NCBI GenBank assembly: GCA_019096195.1 | Contig: JAGTXK010000229.1 | Coordinates: forward strand, 248,001-312,000 | Direction of reading: 5' to 3' | Source of the DNA: Boletus sp. NGJ | Taxonomy: Eukaryota > Basidiomycota > Agaricomycetes > Boletales > Boletaceae | DNA: 64,000 bases | In this document: positions 23,145 through 37,147 of the stretch, one piece after another | Layout: every line of letters starts with the position of its first letter | Position numbering within the stretch: position 1 is the stretch's first letter | Program-made: the position numbers and the translations under genes | Notes under the pieces: model-generated | What the model saw: only the letters and a program-made list of their open reading frames with translations | The model's database searches: none | What the model was told of the DNA's origin: nothing

Positions 23145-23370
23145 ATGCCCAACAACAAAACTCGTTACATGGATAAGGATGCTGCGGCGCGCATCCAGGC
23201 CCATGCAGTGAGTACTGCATTGCTAGGAACGATCTCGTGATCGTTGACTGGGGCAGGATAAAACGGGAACCAATCAAGACTTCAAGTCCCGTGCTCAGAG
23301 TACTGCAGATCGCCGTGAATATACTCAGAGTAAGAGCGACAGCACTCCAAAGAGCAGCGGGAAAAAGTAA
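23145..23370 (+). CDS. SMP-domain-like microprotein, 58 aa
   Basis: Two exons, join(23145..23207,23257..23370); the 49-nt intron is GTGAGT...GGCAG in phase 0. The protein opens MPNNKTRYMDKDAAARIQAHA and continues DKTGTNQDFKSRAQSTA, ending in a Ser/Lys-rich tail (KSSGKK). The AA.RIQ.HADK.G....F..RAQS pattern is that of small basidiomycete proteins related to the seed-maturation-protein (SMP) domain, linked by family knowledge to stress and desiccation. It is hydrophilic with no membrane segment. The exon junction restores the pattern exactly, and a TATA box lies at the right distance. The gene is too short and too split to show up as a long open frame. Confidence 0.85.
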
Positions 23371-24190
23371 TGGTCCGATGTCGTATATCTTGTTCGTCAT
23401 TTAGACACGCACTGTCGCATATGTGCACTAACTACACCTCATCTTCGCCAGGAAAGGTTCCGCATGTGACACGCGTTTTGTCATTCTGTCGCTGTACTAG
23501 TACCCGTCGTTGTTGGAAGAAAGCATGCATGACTTGTCGGCGTAAGTTTGCCGGACTGAGAAGCCTCCGCTGCCCATGATAATTGAACACGCATGATGGG
23601 GAGAAAGTCCCTGTTATCTTGCAGATGACTAAACAGTTAACTGGATAGCACACTCGCATCCAGTGTGTTGTGTTCATTGCACTACAGCATTGTGTGCATT
23701 GATGGTGCATTCACATCTCCAACATGTGAATCATGATACTCGTCTACCATGTTTACCATCTCCCGGCAGCCATGTTGAATGGCCAACATGGAGTGGGTGG
23801 TGGACGGACCGAACCCTAATCTATGAACTGTGGAATCATCGGATAGACAATCAATGTCTCTAACACGTCAATAACGATATCTACGAGTCCACCACGTTTT
23901 TCGGCTGACCGTCACGTATCCCGGAAGTTGTACTGGTAACTCGATCAACGAAAGAAAAATGCCGTGCCTCCGAAGGTATTCACATTTCGCCCTTGGGGAA
24001 CTTATGATCCAGTACGGAATACTTGATTGAGACGCCGTAGCAATCGAGCGTAAATACGATAGCTTACAGTTTGCTTGGAGCCTGAAGTGATATGGAATTT
24101 ACCACTGAGTTTCAGTACTATCTACTACTATTCATTTCCTTTTCCATGAAGAGACTCGAGGAGCCTTTGAAACGGCCCGTCACAAGTCTC
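23371..24190. other. Intergenic, nothing recognised
   Basis: Short frames only, none with family resemblance; includes the 3' flank of the microprotein gene. Confidence 0.5.
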
Positions 24191-24194
24191 GTCG

Positions 24195-26340
24195 GAATGG
24201 GTCGGAGAGCTCTGAATCACTTGCCCCTTTTTGCAACGAGGAATTCTGCTCAATGGCGTGGTACAAAAAAAAAGATCTTTTTTTCTCCCAACATCCTTGT
24301 GCATCCACTTCCAGTCATGCATCCAAGGGTCGACTCTTGCGAAGTACGCCATTGTCATAGCGGAGACAGACCCACGTGAGAACCCAGATGAATGCTCTGC
24401 ATTGTGCGCATAGATGTATTTGATTTTCCCTTCCTGCCCTTTTGTTGAGGGCAGTTCTAACGCCATGAATGGGAGTGTGCCGCTGCACTGGTTCCCCGTA
24501 GGACCTGGAGCGATCGTCGCCAAGTCGAAGTCTTCAGCACACCAACAACGTTGCCCGCCTCATCTTTGTACATCAGATTGGAGGCAATGACGTCACGGTG
24601 GTAAACACCATTCTTCCACAGTGCGAGATGAGCTTCAGTGCAAGTTTGATCCGAGAAGGAAAAACAATCACATTCCACCGTGCGCCACCAGCACTCCAAG
24701 AACAGGTCACCAGCCACTTTCCTAATCTGCATTAACTCCTCGAAGACAATCGCGTTGAGGACCAGAGCTCCTTCCTTCCGAGTCGGCAGACCGAGACGTT
24801 CGCGGATTATTGCTGTAGAAGAGTCCAGATACACGTGGGAGAACACCACTAAAACATGATTTCGGACGACCGGCTCCCTCTCTGCAATCTCATAAACTCT
24901 CTTCAGAATCCCTGGCTCGCCCACGCGAGATTCTTCATCCCAAAAGAACTTGGAAACCAGTCTCCTTGATCCGAACTTCTGACTTGTCAGGGAAAACATA
25001 TTTGTTGCTCGCCCATTGAGACCATAGTAAAAGAGTCGTTTGCCTGGGGAACAGTCTAATACGATGTCGAATGGGCCCTCCTTCGGGTCTTCGATGAGTA
25101 CCGTTGTCGAAGCTGTGGAGAGTTCGCCAAAATCGGGATCAATGTGGCGACTCAAACCCTGGTGTCGGTTCTCGAACCGCTGCATTGTGAGCAGGAGCAC
25201 AAGAAAGCGAGGGAGATCTCGAATGAAGTCCAGCGCGGAATACTGAATTGGCCGTTGACGATCGTAGCGCCAAAGATAGAGGAGATCCCCTGCCGCAATC
25301 CAGGTTAAGGATTGTATTATTCTGCCTGACTGCAAGATCAATCAATCACGAACCAATTCTGGTGAGACAGAGGATATGCTGCCGACCAGTATGGGATACG
25401 AACATCTCAGTTCCATATATTCTGGTTTGGGTGACGAGACGTATTTTGTTGGAATTAGCCTCGCTGGTTTCGACTCTCTGCCGTTTGGAACTGGATCCGG
25501 ATCCCTCGTTCAACCGCTCTCCAATTTCGACTGGGACTCGCGTTCAGTGTCGTGCGTAGACGATTTCCTCTTTCGCGTCGCAGAGTATTCAACAACGCTG
25601 ACTGCATGGCCATCACTATCATCAATGAGATCAAAGTGAATTACCTACCTGTAGGAAACTGCTCGACGAAAGCGGCATCACCGATTCGTCGTGGATAGGT
25701 TTTGGGGATAGATACTTGTAGGACGGAGGGGGCTCGATGCAGTTGTTATTAGTATATTTCGTGGGAGGGAAAAAGGCCTTCCGGCAGATCTTGAGCTCGA
25801 TGATGGTACGGAGGCCTCGCCAGTTGAAACTCTTCTCTGCTTTCTTAGTAGCGGCTTCGAGAAGGCCATTGGGTATGTCACCGGCTCGGACGTCAGCGGC
25901 GGACACGAGGCTAACATCGGGATTGAAAAAGGATCCCGTTTCCTGATGGGATTGCTCCATCTCCTCACTATAGACCTGGAAAACAAGTTGGTCGGAAGGT
26001 TGGCGGAGACCGTCGATTTGATCCAGGTCCTGAAGGTGGAAGAGTGCGAAATTGGCAGCACATACGAAGTGCGGGTATAAATATGCGTCCTTGTGGCTTC
26101 GGGAGCTTCGAAAGTTGCGCAAGATACCAGGTCACAGGAAAGGTACAACCCCTACTAGCTATGCAGACGTGTTCTGATATCGGCGGAATTAACACCGTTC
26201 TTGGACACTCTGCCATTGCAGATAGTAGGAGTTACACTCTCGAGACACGTTTTTAATAGGGTGGCCGGGTCCTTCATCAATGAGGACTCGTCGTCTATGC
26301 AGTCCATGAGGAACGACTTCAGCATCCAACGTGTGCTCTG
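24195..26340 (-). pseudogene. FunK1-type protein kinase, frameshifted
   Basis: FunK1 kinases are a fungal expansion of kinase-like proteins with unknown targets. On the minus strand, an N-terminal part (NPDVSLVS, TIIELKI) lies at 25640-26120. After an intron comes the core: GVYHRDVIASNLMYKDEAG (catalytic loop, HRD), then GVL, and after a missing base DFDLATIAPG, GTLPFMALELP, and after another missing base AFIWVLTWVCLRYDNG. The two single-base deletions lie near 24529 (just before the DFD metal-binding motif) and near 24395. A TGA replaces an expected Trp codon near 24330. Upstream exons may begin near 26340 (SLMKDPATLLKTCLES). Motifs are so well kept that inactivation looks recent; sequencing error is an alternative for one deletion but unlikely for all three lesions. 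Confidence 0.8.
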
Positions 26341-26675
26341 TACACAACAACGATTTAAAAAGTGATTTTGGTACTGGAAAGTCGGCTTACTCCAGGTCAG
26401 TGGTGTCGAGGTCTTTGCTTCTTCCTAGCTGATTGTGGGGTAGACTGCAAGTCGGCCAATACAGCCTGGCATGTCGGAGTTGTGGGATTCATGTCGATTC
26501 GGAGAGGGGTAGACCTTCAGAGTCCAAGAGGGTAGGTCGAAAACACCTAGCCGCTTCCCAAGAGGCAAAGGCTCAGCGGCTATCCTTGTCCGTACGGTAG
26601 TTGACATTCGGTTTCCACGCTCTACTCACTTCCAATTGTGCTCATGGACGTCATCGCATACAAAAATGAACCGTC

Positions 26676-26748
26676 AGTTCAGTGGTCTAATGGTTATGAT
26701 TTCTGTCTCACACACAGAAGGTTCGGAGTTCGATCCTCCGCTGAACTA
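26676..26748 (+). tRNA. tRNA-Val (anticodon CAC)
   Basis: Cloverleaf by eye: acceptor AGTTCAG pairs with CTGAACT, the D arm has GG in the loop, the anticodon stem TCTGT pairs with ACAGA around loop CTCACAC, and the T stem CGGAG pairs with CTCCG around TTCGATC. The discriminator is A at 26748. A box (TGGTCTAATGG) and B box (GTTCGATCC) are present and a T run at 26751-26756 fits Pol III termination. No intron. Confidence 0.95.
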
Positions 26749-26750
26749 GT

Positions 26751-26756
26751 TTTTTC
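26751..26756 (+). terminator. Pol III terminator of tRNA-Val
   Basis: Six T residues directly after the tRNA. Confidence 0.8.
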
Positions 26757-26912
26757 TTCCCCGAATCTTGCTTTGTTCGCGAGAGCAAAAGACGGTGAGA
26801 CCACATTCAAAGTGTTTGTGCATATCAAGAAATCTCATCCGTTTCTCTGCTTAGCTACGGAACAACCCCGGGCTCGTGTTGTGGTCCGCGTTTTCGCCAC
26901 CCTTATCGTGCA

Positions 26913-28812
26913 ATGAAGGATGAGGCCCTTTCTATTGCGTACGAGTCTGACGTCTTTACCTTCGACATGCGTTTGACTTTTACGCAGAATGATATCTGAT
27001 TTCTTCTACCCCAACGTTGGCGGGGTAGAAAATCACATATACATGCTCAGCGCCAACCTCATCCATCGAGGCCACAAAGTCATCGTCATCACGCACAGTC
27101 ACCCTCCAGACCGCGTCGGCGTACGTTGGCTGCTACCCTCGCTCAAGGTATACTACATTCCCTTCATGACCATCGCTTCGTCCGCCACCTTGCCGAATTA
27201 TTTCACGTTCCTCCCGTACTTTCGAACGATCATCGTTCGGGAGCATATTCACCTGATCCATGCCCATGCGAGCCTCTCGTCTCTGGGTCAAGAAGGCATC
27301 CTGCATGCCCACTTTTTCGGTGTGCGTACGGTGTTTACGGACCATAGTTTGTTTGGGTTCGAAGACGCGGCGAGCATCTTGACCAACAAGCTCCTAGCAG
27401 CCGCGCTCAAAAACGTCGACGCTGTAATTTGCGTCTCGCATACGGGGTAAGTCCGTTTTAAAAATAAAAAAGGCATGTGCCGCGTGGACATGTAAAAGCC
27501 AACGTCGAACGTGACAGCCGCGAAAACACCGTCCTTCGGGGTCAACTGTTCGAGCCTTCGGAAGAGGACCCCTCGGTGTCTGTCGTGCGATCGAGTGTGT
27601 ACACTATCCCGAATGCACTCGTCGCCGAACAGTTTACCCCTTCGCCTCAGCCGCAACCGCTGGAGACCAGTGAGTTCCACCCTTTACTGTCTTGGTATCC
27701 CTCGCCCGACCGGAGAAAACCTCAACAACCGTAGTCAACATTGTCGTCATTTCCCGCCTGGCTTATCGCAAGGGTATCGATCTTCTCGTAGCCACTGCAC
27801 CTCGCATATGTGCCGCCTTTCCAAACGTCAACTTTATCGTTGGTGAGTGAGCATGTCTCGTTCCCCTACCACGTTTCTTGACCTTCATACAAACTCTATG
27901 AACTCCAAATTAGGCGGAGATGGCCCGAAATTGAACGACTTGCTCCAAGCACGCGAACGTCATCTCCTCCAAGACCGAATCGAACTGCTGGGGCCTGTTC
28001 GGCACCGCGACGTGCGCAATGTGAGTTCACCCCCGCACTCCATTCTCATACCCATTTCCGTTGTCATCGTCATTTCCGTTTTCCGACGCTGACGCCCCCT
28101 AACCAAGGTCCTCATTCGTGGTTCCATCTTCCTCAACACATCCCTCACCGAGTCCTTTGGTATCGCCATCCTCGAAGCCGCCTGTACGGGCCTCTATGTC
28201 GTCTCCACCCGCGTCGGCGGCGTCCCAGAGATTCTCCCCGAAGACATGATCTCCTTTGCGAACCCTGACGAAGACGGTGCGTCTCCCCTCTCCCCTCCTT
28301 TTCTATATTTCGTCGAGTCCGTCCGGCACTCAATGCCAAAAAAAAACCACGCCCTCCCCCCCACCAGACGTCTTCCGCGCACTATCCGAAGCGATCCAGA
28401 TCGTCACTCAGGGCGAACACGATCCCCTCGAAGCACACGCGCGCGTCAAACGTTTCTACGATTGGATGCGCGTCGCTGAACGGACGGAAGCGGTGTACAG
28501 TGCTGTCGTGCGATCTGAACCCATCGATTTTCAAACGCGAGTGAGACGGTGCGTTTTGCGTTTTCGTTCAGAGGGTACCCGTGTATGTGTGTGATGGCTA
28601 ATCGTGTGGCTCATAGGACGATGGCGTTGGGTCCGTTCGCAGGGTTGATCTACACCACCATTCTCATCGTCGATTGTCTCTTCTTTCTCTTCCTGGAGTG
28701 GTGGATGCCAAGGGAGGATACGGATTTCGTGCAGGAACATTGGAAACCCGACGTTTTTGCCGAGTTTGCTCAGAAACATCATCACACCAGACACATGCAC
28801 GTAGACACTTGA
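26913..28812 (+). CDS. GPI3: GPI-GlcNAc transferase catalytic subunit (PIG-A/Gpi3)
   Basis: Eight exons, join(26913..26938,26988..27446,27518..27669,27735..27842,27914..28020,28108..28276,28368..28548,28617..28812), 465 aa, all GT-AG and in phase. It transfers GlcNAc from UDP-GlcNAc to phosphatidylinositol on the cytosolic face of the ER, the first step of GPI-anchor synthesis. Visible are [14 protein letters not shown] near residue 12, [13 protein letters not shown], the EX7E glycosyltransferase motif at about residues 299-307 (ESFGIAILE), and one C-terminal membrane segment (about 409-430). The first exon is only 26 nt (MKDEALSIA) and is chosen because it restores the usual N-terminus through a 49-nt intron. 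It follows tRNA-Val by about 165 bp. Intact; length is near the family norm. Confidence 0.95.
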
Positions 28813-28986
28813 CTCGATGGTCCAAATGAAACAAATACGAGAAATAATGAAATAAAAGAATCGGCTGCGACCTGAGAAATACTTCAGTATGCCATAAGGA
28901 GCTTGGACTTTAACATAGGAAAGACATGCAAGTGAGAAAGAAACAATCGCGTAGACGAATCAAGACCAAATTCTTTTATCCACACT

Positions 28987-31900
28987 TCAAAGCCTGCCTT
29001 TACGCACTCTCGTCCCTCCTCGCCTCCTCACCCTCCTTGATGCATCGAACTCATCGCCTTCCACATCGAGAGCGTAGTCGGCAGACAACATCTCCTCCCT
29101 GTCCCGCTTGGACGGCAGCTGAACACGGTCACGCAACGAAGGCGAGTTGACATGACTCGCTTCAGTCAGCGTCAGCCGATCCAATAACGACGCACCCCCT
29201 CCACTTCCATGCCCCATCACGCGGTCGTCTTCGGGGTAGCGACGCCGTTCGCCACCAGGTGACGCTGAGCGATAGCGTCCCCCGCTGATTCCCCGTAACG
29301 GTTCCGCACGGTCGTGATCGTGATCGTCGCGTCTGTCTCGCTTCGATCCTCGTGCAGACATGGCTCGCCCAAGCGCACTGGGCGGTCGTGGAGGCAAGCC
29401 ATTGGCTTGAAGCATGAGCGCGCGCTCAGGGTGCATAGGCGGTGCACGGTCACGGTCATCGTCTTGGACAACTGGTGGAAGCGGAGGCCGAACAATGCGA
29501 TGGTCAGCCTCGGATTCACGGAGGTTTGTCCGAGAACGCTCCGGACCGTACACATCCCGATTGTCCCGAGGAGCAGGCGGGGGCTCGGAGGGATAGGTAT
29601 CCACTGTACGTTTCCGAGGTGCAGGGGAGGGCGGCCTGGGACGTGCAGGCGCTTCAGCAGTCACCTCACTACCCCGAGAGTCGTGGGCGACCGGGCTTCG
29701 CGTATTGGGACGGTGATGTGGCTTATTGGCGTCTCCTGACCGGTATCGATATCCTTGAGGTGGACTTGCAGGCCGAGGAGGTAGATGAGCGGGACGGCCA
29801 GGTGGTACTGCTACATCTTTGAATGATGCCATCGAAGACTCTCGGGAAGGTGGAGGCGGCGTGGCGTGCGACGAACCCTCTGGAAGCTGTGAAGAAGGGA
29901 GGCTTTCTGGGGTAACATTCGTTGGCGGGCGAGCAGGCTCATTGTTTTCTTTGACAATAGGTGGCCCGAATCGAGACTTAAGAAAAAGCCAGAGTCAAAC
30001 GAACCATTGAGTAGTACTCGATAAAGGAAAGCTCACAATTCCCAACGTAGCCCGCGAAGGACGAGTTGATAGTGCTGCGGGTTCAACCGGGGGTAAAGCA
30101 CCTGGATTGTTCGGCTATTCAACGTGGTATGTCAGTCAAGCAATGACCAAAGTGAATTAGGGGCTTACAGGCGATCGGCGAACAACTTCACGTCTGGCCG
30201 GCTCCACCTGTGCACCTCTGTCAGCGGTACCATCAAGATGTGGCTGAAGTATTGAATGAGATCACCATAGCGAATATAGTCGAAAAACTTACAGGTCGTT
30301 CATGGTCTTTGTTAACGTGATCCCGTCTTGGGGCAGCAGGTTCACCATAACATCCAGATGTGACGCTGGGAGCGCGACGAGTACTGCTCGGTGGCACAGG
30401 GTGAAGTGGGACGTTGCCCGCAAACTTGTTCCTCGCACCAATAGGTATGTTATTTGTCCCAGATAGCTTGATGTTGGATCCAGAGGCGGGAGGTCTTGTC
30501 TCTGCACCGCGAAGTGGCTCCTTCTGCGGATAAAAGCGGCGCTTCAGTCAACCATTCTCCATGGTAAAGTGCGAAGATACTTGCTTGAGAAATAATTTGA
30601 TCTGTGGGATGACGTTCTATCCCCATTCGATCCCTCGAAGGGCCGAAACGGGAAGAGTCATCAATTACGGAACGATGTCTTGAATCAATCCCGTCCCGAA
30701 CTTCACGAACACCTATTAGAAACAGTGTTCATCAGCCACAAAATAAGTTGGAGGAAGCAACATATATACCTCTTGACAGACCATCATTGTCCGAGTTCAG
30801 CATCGCCCTCGGATATCTTGGTACCTCGTCTCGCAAAGCTGGTCGCCTCGGAGGAATCTGTTTTGCTGGTGGATCAGACGACCTAGGCAGAGGGGCGTCA
30901 TCAACATCCATTGCAACATCATGGCCACGACCTCTTGAGGACTCATGTGTAGCATGTGAACCCATTTGTAAGGGTCCGTTCGCATGCGGTTTGGACCACC
31001 GAGAACGCCCACGATCACGATCACCGCGCTCAGCGGGGGGAGGAACAGGTTGAGGTGGTGAAGGACTTCGTCGAACTGAATCACGTGGCGCTTCATCAGG
31101 AACTATTCGGCTTATATGCCGATTTTCAAGCACAGACGCTGGGGCAGAAGGTCCCGAGGGATAACCACCGCTGCGTTGGGCAGGGGCCGGCCTTGCACCA
31201 GGACGGAATACCTCGTCCTGTGGAGGCAATGGTGTCCTTTTCCTTGATCCCGGCCCTGGATATCGAATGGGGGAGAACAATGAAGTAGCAAAGGCACATA
31301 TATGCGAGTCGACGTTGACATGAGGATGGTTGTTGTATAGGATGGTTCAAAGACGTACGTTGTGCATCTGACGCAGGATGGGTGAGAGTGTCGTCGTCTC
31401 CGCGTACGTCTGACATCGACCGCGAGCTTGGGACGTCGTCAGCATGGCGAGCACCATGGGAGACAACGTCATCTGTGCGGGTTCGCCGCATGCCGACGTC
31501 GCGGGACTCGGATGGCTGCTGACTGTGCTGAACGGGACTATCATCTTGCGAGAAACGGCTCTTTCTCCCAAAAGGTGCTTCCGGAATCGGCTGAGATGGT
31601 TTGACCGAGTGTGGGGTAGTATTCGTAGATCCCTGAGAGCCACGAGGATAGGAGGCGGGTGGCCTTGACCCTAAAGAATAATGATGGAAGGAGACATGCA
31701 AAAGGGGATATAAAGAGAAGATAAATGGCAAAAGAGGGGAAGACAGGGATCCATGATGAGCGTCCGTGTGTCCACGCGAGGAAGTCGAACAAAAAGGAAC
31801 AAGATATCGTATGGCGCAGCTCGACTCCCAAGGCTTCGCGAGACGTCTGCGAGATGCTCCGTCCTCCACCTCGGGAGGAGCAAACGCGCCGAGTACGAGA

Positions 31901-33067
31901 GGTGGGGGGAGGGGAGGAGGCTGACAACGTACTTAGAGTCGATGACCTTTCTGTGTCCCGTGGTAGATTACGGCGCTCAGTTTCCAGAGGAGTGGGGTCG
32001 TCATGTTGTCTGCGTTCCCTTGGACGTTCGTGTGGCGCAGCATTACGTGCAACCCAGACGCGTTCTTGAACAGACAATGCAGCTGCAGAAGGAGCTTCAC
32101 GGTAAGAACATTGCACGCCATCACGATCACCATGGGAACCATCAGTAGACTGAGGCCGATGAGGTGGCGGAGTGGAGTCCCTCTCTCTTGCGCGAGGGGG
32201 TGGCGAGGACGGCCGACTGTTCCTGGGGTTGGGAGGGTACGAATCTGGAACATAGGAATCGATGAGCTGAGTGGATGAAGCGGGACGCTCTTCCCGCCGA
32301 CCGGTCTCTCCAGGGCGATAGTGGCGATCGTCATAAGACATGTCACCACTCTCTGCACGACCTACACGTGGGATTAGGCTTCCTTCATTCCTGGTCGACA
32401 AGGAGTTGTCAAGAGGGTCATCACGACGATCAGAACGTTCGCCGCGTTGTTCACGAGTGGTAAGGACACTAGGGCGGGTCCAAGTAGACTCTTGGGTGTG
32501 GATGTTATAGTAGTAAACACCACGGCCATTTCTTGGATATTTGACCTCCCAGCCGGGTAGTAGCGAGTCATTGTGATCAAAGACGCCAGCTTTTGAGCCT
32601 GCGCCATTCCTCTTGTCACGGTCGGAACGACTAGCCATTGCTGTAGCTTCAATGATAGACGGGTGAGAAGGATGGACGAACGGCACACTGGAGACGACCG
32701 GCTTGGGTGGTAAAGCGTGTACGAGCGTTCCAAATGTATGCGTACGACCGAGCAGTGAAGACTGGTCACCGGAGCCTGTACGTTCGGTGAGTTGGTCTGG
32801 TGAGTGGTGTGGCCGCGGGGAGTCACTGCGACCCTTTGAAAGGTCCTGTCTTGGCTGGCGGAAATTCTTTGGAGGTGAGTAGGCGCGGTGGCCGGTGTCC
32901 TGTGGAACGCGAGACTGGTAAGTCAAAAATTCGTCCTCCTCGTCGCCACCGAGCGAGACGGCGTCTTCTGCGTCGTCAATAGAAAAGGTGCGCCGCACGC
33001 TGCCATGCGCGGCGACGCCATCCTCTTCCTCGTGACCCCAGTCCAGTACCTCTGTGTCGTCTTCCAT
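28987..33067 (-). CDS. WW-domain protein, low-complexity and Arg/Ser/Pro-rich
   Basis: A multi-exon gene read from the ATG at 33067 (MEDDTEVLDWG) to the stop at 28987. A large first exon (33067 to about 31945) carries one WW domain near residues 168-198 (LLPGWEVKYPRNGRG ... STWTRP). Later exons (about 31350-31680, 30780-31270, then short ones at 30040-30720, and 28987 to about 29980) encode charged, Pro-rich disordered sequence ending RVRRRGGTRVRKGRL. At least eight exons; inner boundaries are approximate. WW domains bind Pro-rich ligands and the RS/RD-rich tail suggests a nuclear, RNA-related role, but that is inference. No lesion was noticed. Confidence 0.75.
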
Positions 33068-33156
33068 GGCGGTGGCTGTCTGACAATGGAAAAACGACGA
33101 CAACAAGACACATGCACAGAGAAACACTCCGATTGAATATTTTATACTCCGACGCC
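33068..33156. promoter_or_regulatory. 89-bp shared divergent promoter
   Basis: The start codons of the WW gene (minus, 33067) and the UNC50 gene (plus, 33157) are 89 bp apart. An ATG at 33112 in frame with UNC50 would make the gap 44 bp. A TTTATAC word at 33141-33147 is the only TATA-like element. Confidence 0.7.
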
Positions 33157-34348
33157 ATGCCGACGGCAGTGCCGTCCTCTTGCTTAGAGCCGTATACCAA
33201 TGCAGACATGGCCATCCTCCCATTGACGTCCCCCGCCTACCCATCCCATACCCTTCCAACATCCGCCAATGTCTCGCTGTCGAGCCGCGTACCGCTCATA
33301 TTCCGCAGATTGCATCGGTTTCAGCAGATGGTCTGTCGTATGGTCGCAGAACGATCCACCCGCACTCATTTTTGTTTAGGATTTCGAAGTTGCTCTATGG
33401 CAGTTGTCATATCTGTGCCTCGCACCCAAAAGAGTGTGAGCAGTCTTTGGTTCCAACATTGTGCGCCATTTAACCACAACCCAGTTATCGCAATGTTTAT
33501 TACCACAAACGTGAGTGCCCATCGCCCATCGCATTGTTCCAGGTACGACCGCGTTTGCAGAGACAAAGAACACCTGGGCAAGAGATGATCCAGCTATACT
33601 GATTCTCCTCTTTGGCTGCCTTTTTGGTATGGACTGCTTCTGCCCCTCGTCCAGCTAAGCACCCTAACTACTTTATGCAGTGGCAGCCATGGGGTGGTCT
33701 CTGGTGCATTCTTACACATTTTTGGATGCAGTGAAACTGGCATTCATCATGATTCTACGCGATTTTATTTTCGTAGGCGTGATAATCGCAACTCTGCTTC
33801 GGTATGGCGCCTTTGCACGAATTTCGATTTCGACTGACGCGGCTTCTGCCAGCCTCTTCGCCAACAAAGTTCTCTTGTCTCCTTCCTCTCATTCATCTCC
33901 AGCTGATTCGTCAGTCGAATGGGCATATGCCTTCGACGTCCATACAAATTCGTTCTTCCCCTTTTATCTCACACTATACATCGCACAGCTAATTCTGCTT
34001 CCCATCATCACGAAGGACAAGTGGGTCTGCCTCCTGGTCGGCAACACTCTCTACCTCGCAGGGTATCGTCTCTCTACCTCTGTGCATACCACGGCCCTAA
34101 CCTCACCTTCAGATTCGCTCAATACATCTATGGGGTGTACCTTGGACTGAGCGGTGAGTCAATCTTATCATCTCGTTTACCGACAAGGAGCTGTACTGGC
34201 TAACGTGCCAATTGGAACAGCCTTGCCATTTTTGATACGCGCAGAGATCCTTCTTGCTCCGTTGTTGCCACTGTTTGCTGGTTATGTTGTATCCTTGCTC
34301 GGGTTCAACATCGCAAACCATGTTCTGAGAGCATACTTTGGCTCATAA
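33157..34348 (+). CDS. GMH1: UNC-50 family membrane protein
   Basis: Seven exons, join(33157..33330,33380..33435,33485..33510,33543..33626,33681..34062,34113..34153,34221..34348), 296 aa, in phase. UNC-50/Gmh1 proteins are multi-pass Golgi and ER membrane proteins that affect receptor trafficking and Arf-GEF recruitment. Seen are RRLHRFQQM joined to DFEVALWQLSYLC, YRNVYYHKRTTAF, KNTWARDDPA, WAYAFDVHTNSFFP and LFAGYVVSLLGFNI, with about five hydrophobic segments. The first intron has the unusual donor GTCTGT; the join is fixed by the protein motif. Exon 3 is only 26 nt. A Ser-rich loop (about residues 160-180) seems longer than in animal members. ATG 33157 is chosen because it clears the divergent gene; 33112 and 33208 are alternatives. 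Confidence 0.92.
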
Positions 34349-34587
34349 TGAATAGACCGCCCTTGTAGTCTCGTCTCAGTCCTGCTGAAAATGTATTGGT
34401 TAGTGTAGCCGCATGTAAAGACCCGCTTTTTTTTGGCATGCCACATCAGCTCGCCGACGCTCGTGGATACGCGATTCATTTGAACCCCGCCACCGCACTG
34501 TCCATTTACGAAACACCATCGCTTACACCCCTTCCTTCGTGCCCGCCGTCCCAGCACTGAGCCCGCCGTCCAAGTCAAGTAGAGACC

Positions 34588-37147
<2,560 letters not shown>

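Noticed and set aside
31541-31890. Tail of the 573-codon minus frame past the WW exon (hydrophobic end)
   Set aside because: The frame runs past a GTACGT donor near 31945 into sequence rich in T and without RS character, so it is intronic.
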